This document shows, piece by piece, positions 6,744-14,065 of a stretch of 21,264 nucleotides of DNA (the first letter of the stretch is position 1; every line of letters starts with the position of its first letter). The DNA lies in contig CBFHQE010000044.1 of the NCBI GenBank assembly GCA_965657935.1, positions 1 through 21,264 on the forward strand, read 5' to 3'. The DNA comes from Maricaulis sp965657935. Its GTDB lineage: Bacteria; Pseudomonadota; Alphaproteobacteria; Caulobacterales; Maricaulaceae. The translations under genes were made by a program, and so were the position numbers. Under the pieces are notes generated by a model. It saw only the letters and a program-made list of their open reading frames with translations. It had not been told where the DNA came from and made no database searches.

Positions 6744-8786
6744 GTGTCGATTTCTTTCTGGGTGGCGTCCGTTTTCGCCGGAACCCTACAAACAGCCGAG
6801 ATTGCTCGCCCGTTCACGCCTGAAGACGTGTTCGCGCTCGAAGCCATTGCCGCGCCACAAATCTCCCCGAACGGTGACTGGATCGCCTATGTGAGGCGTT
6901 CGAATGACGAAGGTTCAGACCAGACGCAGTCAAATGTTTGGCTCAGCCAAGTCGACGGATCCCAGCAACGTTCGCTTACACCACGGGACGCGACCTCTTC
7001 AGCGCCCCTCTGGGCCCCCGATGGCGAGAGTTTTGTCTATATCCTGCAAACCGCTGATGGGACCAGCCTGGTCCGCCACGACCCTGCGTCCGGGCGCCAG
7101 ACCCAGTTGACACGCATCGACGGAGGGCTGAACGACCTGACCTGGTCTCCGGATGGGTCCATGCTCGCCTTTGTCGGCTTTGTCGGAGGTGCCGCACCGC
7201 AGCCAGCCCCCCTTGGCGTTGAAACGGATGAAGACCGCTGGGCTGCGCGCGCCCAGGTCGAAGACCGCCTGGTCTTTCGCCTCGATGGGTTCGGCACCCT
7301 GCCCTATGGCGACCAACAGGTTTACATCATAGATGCAAATTCAGGCCGGATAACACCGCTGCCTAAAACGGCAACATCCAGCATTGACGCCCTGGCCTGG
7401 GAGCCGGGCAACCGTTCTCTCATAGTGTCGGCGGATCGTCGGGAACGCGATACTGATCCGCCCAACTCCGAGCTCTACCGCATCGACTTGATCGAGGGGG
7501 GCTGGATGCAATTGACCAACAGGCTCGGCCCCGACACGGCACCCGCTGTCTCCCCTGATGGGCGCTACATCGCCTATCTGGGATTTGATGATCGCCGTAT
7601 GGGCTATCACAATACCCAGCTTTCGGTGCTGGATACTCAAACGGGCGAACACCGCCTTCTCAGCGCGGACCTGGACCGCTCCGTCGCGAACCCGCAGTGG
7701 GCGTCCGACAGTCAGGCCATTTATATCCAGTACGAAGATAGCGGCGATACAGTCGTCGCGCGCATCCATCTGGACGGTCGGCTTGAACCGCTGGTCGGCG
7801 GGCTGGGGGACCCGGTGTTTGGCCGCCCCTATACCGGGGGCAGTTACAGCGTCGCAGCGGATGGCACGCTCGCCATCACCGGCATTACCGCAACGCGCCC
7901 TGCCGAACTGTTTGTCGGAACCGCAGAACTGGGCTTCGCCCAGCTGACAGACGTTAATTCAGACGCCCTCGCCGGCATCCACATCTCCGGTGCCGAGGAA
8001 ATCCATTTCAATTCACCGCATGATGGGCTGGAGATCGAGGGCTGGGTGCTCTACCCGCCAGATTTCGACCCAGGCCAGCAATATCCACTCATTCTGGAAA
8101 TTCATGGCGGCCCGTTCTCGGGTTATGGCCCGGTGTTCTCGGCTGAATTCCAGCTGATGGCGGCTGCCGGCTATGTCGTTGTCTATACCAATCCACGAGG
8201 TTCCTCGGGATATGGCGCCCCGTTTGCCAACGAAATTCACCATGCCTATCCCGGCAATGATCATGATGACCTGATGGGAGCCATCGACTACATGCTTGAT
8301 CGCGGCTTCATCGATCCAGAGCGGCTCTTCATCACCGGCGGATCCGGGGGCGGCACATTGACCGCCTGGGCCATTGGCACAACGGATCGTTTCGCAGCTG
8401 CCGCAGTCGTCAAACCCGTGATCAACTGGTCGAGTTTTGTGCTCAACTCCGATCTGCCCCCTTTCTTCCTGCGTTATTGGTTCGAGAACCCGCCCTGGGA
8501 AGATCCTGAAGAATACTGGCGCCGCTCTCCGCTGTCGCTGGTCGGAAATGTCGAGACGCCCACCCTGGTCATGGTCGGCGGGGCCGATATTCGCACGCCA
8601 AGTTCGGAAGCGGAGCAGTACTATACCGCCTTGCGCGTCCAGGACGTGCCGACCGCTTTCGTCACAATTCCGGACAGTTTTCACGGCATATCCAATTCCC
8701 GTCCCAGCCGCCTGTTGACCAAGGTCGCGGAGATATTGCGCTGGTTCGAAACCCATGACCCCGCCCACGAGGACGCTGCGCAATGA
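6744..8786 (+). CDS. S9-family (prolyl oligopeptidase-like) serine peptidase
   Basis: A 680-residue alpha/beta-hydrolase peptidase with an N-terminal beta-propeller (about 25-400; repeats such as ISPNGDWIAYV, WSPDGSMLAFVG, VSPDGRYIAYLG) and a C-terminal catalytic domain (about 420-680). The triad is visible as Ser534 in GGSGGG, Asp615 in GGADIRTPS and His647 in DSFHGIS. S9 enzymes cleave short peptides, as dipeptidyl- or acylaminoacyl-peptidases, and some open lasso peptides. The propeller limits substrate size. Start GTG 6744 is chosen because GGAG lies six bases upstream. A longer frame from 6642 would run through the terminator. The N-terminus (SISFWVASVFAGTLQTA) is hydrophobic like a signal peptide but has no basic n-region, so export is uncertain. 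The stop overlaps the nitrilase start as ATGA, indicating translational coupling. Confidence 0.92.
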   Translation: MSISFWVASVFAGTLQTAEIARPFTPEDVFALEAIAAPQISPNGDWIAYVRRSNDEGSDQTQSNVWLSQVDGSQQRSLTPRDATSSAPLWAPDGESFVYILQTADGTSLVRHDPASGRQTQLTRIDGGLNDLTWSPDGSMLAFVGFVGGAAPQPAPLGVETDEDRWAARAQVEDRLVFRLDGFGTLPYGDQQVYIIDANSGRITPLPKTATSSIDALAWEPGNRSLIVSADRRERDTDPPNSELYRIDLIEGGWMQLTNRLGPDTAPAVSPDGRYIAYLGFDDRRMGYHNTQLSVLDTQTGEHRLLSADLDRSVANPQWASDSQAIYIQYEDSGDTVVARIHLDGRLEPLVGGLGDPVFGRPYTGGSYSVAADGTLAITGITATRPAELFVGTAELGFAQLTDVNSDALAGIHISGAEEIHFNSPHDGLEIEGWVLYPPDFDPGQQYPLILEIHGGPFSGYGPVFSAEFQLMAAAGYVVVYTNPRGSSGYGAPFANEIHHAYPGNDHDDLMGAIDYMLDRGFIDPERLFITGGSGGGTLTAWAIGTTDRFAAAAVVKPVINWSSFVLNSDLPPFFLRYWFENPPWEDPEEYWRRSPLSLVGNVETPTLVMVGGADIRTPSSEAEQYYTALRVQDVPTAFVTIPDSFHGISNSRPSRLLTKVAEILRWFETHDPAHEDAAQ

Positions 8787-9706
8787 GCAAGATCAAACTG
8801 GCCGCGGTTCAGGCGGCCCCGGTCTTCTTCGACAAGGCGGCCTCGACAGACAAGGCCTGCGACTGGATCGCCAAGGCCGGAAAGCTGGGCGCAGATGTCA
8901 CTGCGTTCGGCGAGACCTGGTTGCCCGGCTATCCGTTTTTTATCGAGGCCCCCCTCAGCGATCTCTGGTGGGAGGCTGCCGCGCTCTACCTGGAAAACGC
9001 TGTGCTTCTGGATGGCCCGGAAATGGCGCGCATTCGCAAGGCCGCCAAGCTGGCAGGGACCGACGTTGTGATCGGGATCGCCGAGCTGGACCCCGCCACA
9101 AGAAGCAGCATCTACGCCAGCCTGGTGTTTATCTCGAAAGAGGGCGAACTACTGGGCCGACACCGCAAGATAAAGCCAACCCATCATGAGCGCTCCGTCT
9201 GGGCAGACGGTGATGCAAAAGGTCTGAAAGTGCATGAGCGCCCCTACGGCCGATTGTCTGGCCTCAATTGCTGGGAACACAATATTGTTCTGCCGGGGTT
9301 TTCCCTGATCTGCCAGGGCACGCAGATCCACGTCGCGGGCTGGCCGGGACGCGAGCCGGAGACGGCTCCGAGCGACCCTGTCTGGTCGCGCCAGATCCTG
9401 CTCTCGAGAGCCTTCGCCAGCCAGGCCGGGGCCTATGTCATCGCGCCGGCAGGCCTGCGCCTGAACGAACATGTTCCAGACCGGTTTCGCTCACTCAGCG
9501 CTTTTGAACACACAGGACAGAGCGCAATCATCGACCCGCGTGGCGAGATCATCGCCGGCCCGGCCGATGGCGAAACCATCCTTGTCGCTGAAGCCGACCT
9601 GGAGGAAGTGCGCAAGGCCAAGTCCGCCTGTGACCCGGCCGGACATTATTCCCGACCGGATCTGTTCGAAGTGCGACTGGAGGGCGAGACTCTCTATCCG
9701 CGCTAG
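8783..9706 (+). CDS. Nitrilase (carbon-nitrogen hydrolase superfamily)
   Basis: A 307-residue cytoplasmic enzyme with the complete nitrilase catalytic triad: Glu44 in FGETWLPGYPFF, Lys131 in HRKIKPTHHER and Cys163 in LNCWEH. The PTHHER and CWEH patterns fit branch 1, the true nitrilases (R-CN + 2 H2O to R-COOH + NH3), better than amidases or beta-ureidopropionases. It is somewhat shorter at the C-terminus than classical nitrilases, and the natural substrate is unknown. Such enzymes form spiral oligomers through cysteine thiol chemistry. The ATG overlaps the stop of the S9 peptidase, so the two are co-translated. That is an unusual pairing suggesting a substrate that yields a nitrile or amide after peptide cleavage, which is inference. 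The TAG stop shares four bases (CTAG) with the stop of the convergent transferase gene. Confidence 0.93.
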   Translation: MSKIKLAAVQAAPVFFDKAASTDKACDWIAKAGKLGADVTAFGETWLPGYPFFIEAPLSDLWWEAAALYLENAVLLDGPEMARIRKAAKLAGTDVVIGIAELDPATRSSIYASLVFISKEGELLGRHRKIKPTHHERSVWADGDAKGLKVHERPYGRLSGLNCWEHNIVLPGFSLICQGTQIHVAGWPGREPETAPSDPVWSRQILLSRAFASQAGAYVIAPAGLRLNEHVPDRFRSLSAFEHTGQSAIIDPRGEIIAGPADGETILVAEADLEEVRKAKSACDPAGHYSRPDLFEVRLEGETLYPR

Positions 9707-10332
9707 GCTGACGCGCTGGGTCGCGCCTTGATGGCCCGGCACCAGTCAATCAAATGCGTCTGCCCCTCGTCCGGCGTGACTTTCACCCAGGCTGCGAACT
9801 CCACGAAGATGAAACCGGTGATATCAGCAGCGGTGAAGCTGTCACCCGCAAGAAAAGCCGTTTCTGCCAATCGCTCATTCATCACAGCCAGGAAATCGCC
9901 CGCCCGGGCACGCCCGCGCTCGGCGAGCTCCGGCACTTGTGCGTAAGGCTTGGGCCCGGTCAGCGCAGCATCAGCAAAGGAGCGCGCCTTGTTGCGCAAG
10001 GCTTCGGCGACAGCAAAAAACCCTTCCTGCTCACATCGCGCAATCCACTCGGCGACAAGTGCCTTTTCCAGCGCGCCCCGGCCCAGCAGCGGCGGATCGG
10101 CCCGCAATTCCTCGAAATAGCGGGTAATGGCCATGCTGTCGCACAGCACCGTACCGTCATCGAGTGCGAGGGCAGGTACGGTGCAGCGGGGATTGACCGA
10201 GCGGAACGCCTCGCCCAGCTGTTCGCGCGCGCCAAGGTCGACCTGCCGGGTTTCCACCTCGATCCCCTTCTCGGCCAGAAACATGCGGACCCGGCGCGGA
10301 CTCGGCGCCGCGTGATAATCGTACAGGATCAT
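9703..10332 (-). CDS. Glutathione S-transferase family protein (first copy)
   Basis: A 209-residue GST-fold protein. The N-terminal thioredoxin-like domain has SPRRVRMFLAEKGI (likely active-site Ser region), the cis-Pro loop CTVPALALDDGTVLCDS and the glutathione gamma-Glu-binding Asp-Ser in that same motif, followed by AITRYFEE. The helical C-terminal domain carries FLAGDSFTAADIT, the conserved N-capping box. It conjugates or transfers glutathione, or isomerises electrophilic substrates, in the cytoplasm. The substrate is unknown. It begins eight bases after the amidase stop and is the second gene of that minus-strand operon. A cytoplasmic GST coupled to a Tat-exported amidase is an odd partnership. 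Its stop overlaps the nitrilase stop in a shared CTAG with no terminator. Confidence 0.9.
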   Translation of the reverse strand: MILYDYHAAPSPRRVRMFLAEKGIEVETRQVDLGAREQLGEAFRSVNPRCTVPALALDDGTVLCDSMAITRYFEELRADPPLLGRGALEKALVAEWIARCEQEGFFAVAEALRNKARSFADAALTGPKPYAQVPELAERGRARAGDFLAVMNERLAETAFLAGDSFTAADITGFIFVEFAAWVKVTPDEGQTHLIDWCRAIKARPSASA

Positions 10333-10340
10333 GATGCCCC

Positions 10341-12089
10341 CTAGCTGAACAATGGCGGTCGCATATCTGCGACGCCCAGTCGATTTTCAATTTCACGCCC
10401 CAGCGCGAGGATATTGCCTTCCTGGAACAAGGGAGCCCACAGGCTGGTGGTTTGGGGCACACGATGCAGTGCTTCCGGATCTGCCGGCTCGACATCGAAG
10501 GCCGCCCGGCTGGCATTGTCATTGAATCCGGATTTGATCGCCAGTTGCGGATGACCTGTATAGTTGGTGATCGTCAGCATGGCGCCGGCAAAGTTTGGCC
10601 CGATCATCGCATCGAGCCCATCGAACAGCGTATGCATCTCGCGCATCACCTGGCGACGGAACCGGTCCACATTGATCAGGTCGATCGCTGAAATGAAACG
10701 CGCCTGACGCCAGGTATTGGGCCAAGCCCAGGGCGCCTGCCAGCGCAGGTCATCATCCAGGTCGGTCAGCGTGAGCTCTTCAAAAGCGGCGGCGGACTCC
10801 GCCTCAACGACTGCGAAAAGCGCATCGTAGGGCAAATCAGGCAAGGCGATCTCGACCAGTTCCACGCCAGCAGCTCGCGCCGCATCCAGGGTGGCGCGGT
10901 CAGCAGCGGAGCCCTGTTCGAACCAGGTAGGGTCATAGCCCACCCGCATGCCTTGCACATCACGTGTGAAATCTGCCGTGAACCCCATGTCGATTGCACC
11001 CGGGTCCTGCCGGTCAAAACCATTGAGCACTTCAAGCACCAGGCCGGTGTCTTCTACCGAACGCGTGATCGGACCGATCTTGTCCAATGACCAGCACAGG
11101 GCCATGGCGCCGTGCCGGGACACTCGACCAAACGTCGGCCGCAGACCCGTCGTGCCACACCGATTGGATGGCGAAACAATTGAGCCGAGTGTTTCTGTGC
11201 CAATGGAGAAGGCGACCAGTCCTGCCGATGTCGATGAGGCGGACCCCGCGCTGGAGCCTGAAGACCCCTCCTCCGGATTCCAAGGATTCTTGGTCACGCC
11301 GTCAAACCAGATATCGCCATAGGCGATCGCACCGTTCGTTGTCTTGCCCAACAAGACGGCGCCAGCCTCTCGGAGACGGTCTGCGATAAACGCTGTTTCG
11401 GTAGCGACGCGATCCCGATAAGGCGTAGCTCCCCAGGTCGCAGGGAGGTCTGCGATATCGATGATGTCCTTCATTCCATAGGGAATGCCGTGCAAAGCGC
11501 CGCGATAACGCCCGGCCGCGATCTCACGATCCGCCTCGTCAGCCTGGGCGCGGGCAATTTCGGCCGTCACCGTCACGAAACATTGCAGCTGACCGTTATG
11601 TCGATTGATCCTGTCCAGATAAATGTCGGTCAGGCGCCTTGAACCGAGCTGGCGGTTCTCTATCCACTGCGACAGCCGCCAGACCGGGGCAAAGGCAATG
11701 TCGATATCGCTGGATGGCAACGCACCGGCCTCTCGCCCGGACCGGACCAGCTGATTGTCCTGTTCGGGGTAGTCGACATTTAGCAGGCGCGGATCGAAGG
11801 AACAGGCCGGAGCAAGTTCATTGGGCTTGGAGATCTGGCGGAAACGGCTTGTCCGGTAGATCCACTCTTCCAGGCCATCAATCATCATCTCCCGCTCGGC
11901 ATCGGTATAGCGCACGTCAAAAATCGCCTCAGCCGAACGAACGGTTTCGGCTGTGACGGGAGATTCGCTCACCGGATTCGCGGCTGAAGCGCCATTTTCT
12001 TGCCCCAATGCAGCCGACCCGCCGCCCGCGAGCACCATGCCTGCTGCACCCGATTTGAGAAAATCGCGTCTGGACCCACCTTTTTTCAT
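10341..12089 (-). CDS. Tat-exported amidase (amidase signature family)
   Basis: A 582-residue amidase. The N-terminus SRRDFLKSGAAGMVLAGG is a twin-arginine signal, so the folded enzyme should be exported to the periplasm. The Ser-cisSer-Lys triad is visible as Lys207 in GIPYGMKDIID, Ser279 in GSSGSSAGSAS and Ser303 in TETLGSIVSPS, with the usual 24-residue spacing between the serines. The family hydrolyses amides including peptide amides, aryl amides and acyl-amides. This is not GatA, because of the export signal and the ~100-residue N-terminal extension. The start at 12089 is chosen for the Tat motif and the strong GGGGAGAGG upstream. A longer frame to 12161 lacks these. It is first in an operon with the GST gene and divergent from the 4-TM protein. 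Confidence 0.93.
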   Translation of the reverse strand: MKKGGSRRDFLKSGAAGMVLAGGGSAALGQENGASAANPVSESPVTAETVRSAEAIFDVRYTDAEREMMIDGLEEWIYRTSRFRQISKPNELAPACSFDPRLLNVDYPEQDNQLVRSGREAGALPSSDIDIAFAPVWRLSQWIENRQLGSRRLTDIYLDRINRHNGQLQCFVTVTAEIARAQADEADREIAAGRYRGALHGIPYGMKDIIDIADLPATWGATPYRDRVATETAFIADRLREAGAVLLGKTTNGAIAYGDIWFDGVTKNPWNPEEGSSGSSAGSASSTSAGLVAFSIGTETLGSIVSPSNRCGTTGLRPTFGRVSRHGAMALCWSLDKIGPITRSVEDTGLVLEVLNGFDRQDPGAIDMGFTADFTRDVQGMRVGYDPTWFEQGSAADRATLDAARAAGVELVEIALPDLPYDALFAVVEAESAAAFEELTLTDLDDDLRWQAPWAWPNTWRQARFISAIDLINVDRFRRQVMREMHTLFDGLDAMIGPNFAGAMLTITNYTGHPQLAIKSGFNDNASRAAFDVEPADPEALHRVPQTTSLWAPLFQEGNILALGREIENRLGVADMRPPLFS

Positions 12090-12269
12090 AATCCCTCTCC
12101 CCTGATGAATTCTCTTATATATCTGTCGCTTCCAACGGATATCGACAAGCCCCGACGACATTTATTCTCAAAGATCGCCAAATCGCCGAAAACTGCCCCA
12201 TTGTGCGCCACATTTGCTTCTTAACCATAGTAATCGAACTATTCCGCAGAGCTGAAAACGGGGGAGGCC
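12090..12269. promoter_or_regulatory. Divergent promoter region, amidase / 4-TM protein
   Basis: This 180-base gap separates two genes transcribed away from each other, so it should hold at least two promoters. On the minus strand, an A/T-rich ATATATAAG stretch (around 12112-12121) downstream of a TTGTCG could serve the amidase. On the plus strand, TTGTGC followed by CCATAG is a weak candidate. Neither is a good consensus match. Confidence 0.3.
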
Positions 12270-13214
12270 ATGACCGCTGAAGCTCCAATACAATTCCCGC
12301 CGAGACCGTCGTCGCCCGACGCAGGACACGGCAATTACGAGCTAGAAAAATATCGGCAGATGCATTCGCCTGTCGAGATGACCCGTCTGGACAATGCCAA
12401 ATCTCTGGCCCAGGCCCGTCACGCAGACCTGCTGCACTTCCGCCAGACCTGGGACGGCGCAATCGAGCCGCCACAGGAAACCGCGGACGGTCAGCAGCAA
12501 TCTCGCGGCCGGAACAAGCCGATCGAACGCGCGGCGGTATACCCGAAATCTCACATCCTGCATTTTTCGGTCCTCGCCTCTCTGGTGCTCTTCGAGGGAC
12601 TGGCGAATGCCTATTTCTTCTCCAAGGGTTCTGATCTGGGCCTGCTGGGTGGGTGGCTGCAGGCGATCACCGTCTCCTTCACCAATGTTATCGCTGCCTT
12701 CTTCCTGATCGGCTTCCTCGGCTCGCGCCTGATGACCAACCCGCATCGCCCGATTTACATGGCGATGGGTGCGGCCCTGATCGTGTCCACCTCGATCGCG
12801 CTGATCGCATTGAACCTCACGGCCGCGCATTTCCGCGACCTGCTGGAGTTCAACGCCGCAACGCTGGCGCTGGGTGGTGCTGAAACGACAGGCGAAGTCC
12901 TGGCTCCGGTCACCGAAGCACGACTGAACCCGTTTGGGTTCCAGACGCTTGAAGCCTTGTTGCTTTTCATCCTGGGCACGACCTTTGCGGCCATCGCCGC
13001 CTACAAGGGCCGCACTTTCTCTGATCCAATCCTGGGCTATGGTGGTGTAACCAAGCGCCTGGAAAGTGCTGCACGCGACCTGCAAAAGTGCACGGAAGCC
13101 GGCTTCAAGGACGCCAAGAAATTGTCCGAGGCCGAGCTGGAATTGCTGGTCGAAGCCAATGAAGTTCTGCGTGACGTCAACGCAGACCTCGCCGGACCGG
13201 GCGTTCGCCGCTAA
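12270..13214 (+). CDS. Unrecognised 4-TM membrane protein with C-terminal coiled coil
   Basis: A 314-residue protein of no family I recognise. A polar, Gln/Pro-rich N-terminal segment of ~95 residues contains a helical stretch (about 24-60). Four membrane helices follow at about 97-117, 128-150, 163-184 and 225-245. The region between helices three and four (about 185-222) would be a soluble loop. The C-terminal ~65 residues (TKRLESAARDLQKCTEAGF to EVLRDVNADL) look like a long helix or coiled coil. With four helices, both ends are predicted to lie on the same side, probably cytoplasmic. The start is supported by GGGGGAGG just before ATG. The gene precedes the vWA-like gene on the same strand, 62 bases apart with a strong stem-loop between, and is probably its functional partner. 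Confidence 0.75.
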   Translation: MTAEAPIQFPPRPSSPDAGHGNYELEKYRQMHSPVEMTRLDNAKSLAQARHADLLHFRQTWDGAIEPPQETADGQQQSRGRNKPIERAAVYPKSHILHFSVLASLVLFEGLANAYFFSKGSDLGLLGGWLQAITVSFTNVIAAFFLIGFLGSRLMTNPHRPIYMAMGAALIVSTSIALIALNLTAAHFRDLLEFNAATLALGGAETTGEVLAPVTEARLNPFGFQTLEALLLFILGTTFAAIAAYKGRTFSDPILGYGGVTKRLESAARDLQKCTEAGFKDAKKLSEAELELLVEANEVLRDVNADLAGPGVRR

Positions 13215-13229
13215 AGTCCACGAACAAGC

Positions 13230-13251
13230 CCCCGGCTTTCGGGCCGGGGGC
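13230..13251 (+). terminator. GC-rich intercistronic stem-loop without T-run
   Basis: CCCCCGGC and GCCGGGGG form a perfect eight-base stem around a short loop between the 4-TM gene and the vWA-like gene. No T-run follows, so complete termination is unlikely. It may instead stabilise the upstream transcript or set the ratio of the two products. The next start codon is 26 bases downstream. Confidence 0.55.
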
Positions 13252-13276
13252 ATCCAGCGGAGCGACGGGGGGATAA

Positions 13277-14065
13277 ATGTCGGGACGCGATATCGTAGGG
13301 TTCTTCAACCTGATCATAGTTGCTGCGATCCTGGGCGGGATCAGCTACGCAGCCTTCATCCTGAAACCAGCCGAGTATGACAGCCAGACGCTTTGCATGG
13401 TAGGCGTTACGCCGCCCCATCGCGTTGTCATCATCGACAAGACAGACCTGTATTCGCCGCAACAAGCCGGCTCGATAGAGGGGGTTATCCTTTCCGAGCG
13501 CGATACGCTGGACGTTGGCGAACGCCTGTCCCTCTACGAACTCAATGAAAGCGGTCAGCTGCGCAATACCAACCGCTTCTCCTTGTGCAATCCCGGCGCC
13601 GGCGAACAGGTCAATCCGCTCTATCGCAATCCGGACCGCGTACAGGCCCGTTACGAATATCTCTTCTCAGGCCCGCTGGACCGCGCCCTGGCTGACCTGA
13701 TCAGCCCGAAAAACGCACCCAACAGTCCGATCATCGAAGCGATCGCCCGCCTCAGCCAGGATCCACAGTTCGACCGCACGGTCCCGAGCCGCCGCATCGT
13801 TCTGGTTTCAGACATGCTGCAGAACTCGGAAATCTTCACCGTCTATGGCCGGAGCCGGGGAGATCTGCGCGATCGTGTTCCCCCAGCCCGTGACGTCGCC
13901 AATGCTATCCGGGCGACCTATGGCGACAGCTTGCGGGGGGTCGAGATGGAAATCCGTCTTATCCCGCGTGACCGCTGGGAAGCCGAACAACGTGGCCCGC
14001 TTCGCAATTACTGGAATGAAGTCTTCGATCAGCTGGGCGTGCGAGTTCGCTGGTCCGGCGTCTAG
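13277..14065 (+). CDS. Membrane-tethered von Willebrand factor A-like protein (unknown function)
   Basis: A 262-residue protein with an N-terminal membrane helix (about 8-28, GFFNLIIVAAILGGISYAAF). The soluble domain has features of a vWA/Rossmann-like fold: a first strand ending RVVIIDKTDLYSP, where DxTD replaces the usual MIDAS DxSxS, and a later strand RRIVLVSDMLQNSE carrying the second acidic position. A further strand VEMEIRLIPRD and a C-terminal helix containing YWNEVFDQLGV follow. The family is not otherwise recognised. The degenerate MIDAS suggests a scaffold or binding role rather than classical metal-dependent adhesion, which is inference. ATG 13277 follows GGGGGGAT closely. It lies downstream of the 4-TM gene and likely acts with it. 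Its TAG stop shares CTAG with the convergent amidohydrolase. Confidence 0.7.
   Translation: MSGRDIVGFFNLIIVAAILGGISYAAFILKPAEYDSQTLCMVGVTPPHRVVIIDKTDLYSPQQAGSIEGVILSERDTLDVGERLSLYELNESGQLRNTNRFSLCNPGAGEQVNPLYRNPDRVQARYEYLFSGPLDRALADLISPKNAPNSPIIEAIARLSQDPQFDRTVPSRRIVLVSDMLQNSEIFTVYGRSRGDLRDRVPPARDVANAIRATYGDSLRGVEMEIRLIPRDRWEAEQRGPLRNYWNEVFDQLGVRVRWSGV

Noticed and set aside
8013..8783. 256-codon minus-strand frame opposite the S9 catalytic domain
   Set aside because: The plus strand there encodes the S9 catalytic residues. The antisense product has no recognisable features.
13230..13251. Standard intrinsic terminator splitting the 4-TM/vWA-like pair into separate units
   Set aside because: The stem is strong but there is no T-run on either strand, so full termination is not supported.
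12342..13253. 303-codon minus-strand frame opposite the 4-TM gene
   Set aside because: Gln/Arg/Gly-rich composition expected from reading a membrane-protein gene backwards. No ribosome site and no domain.
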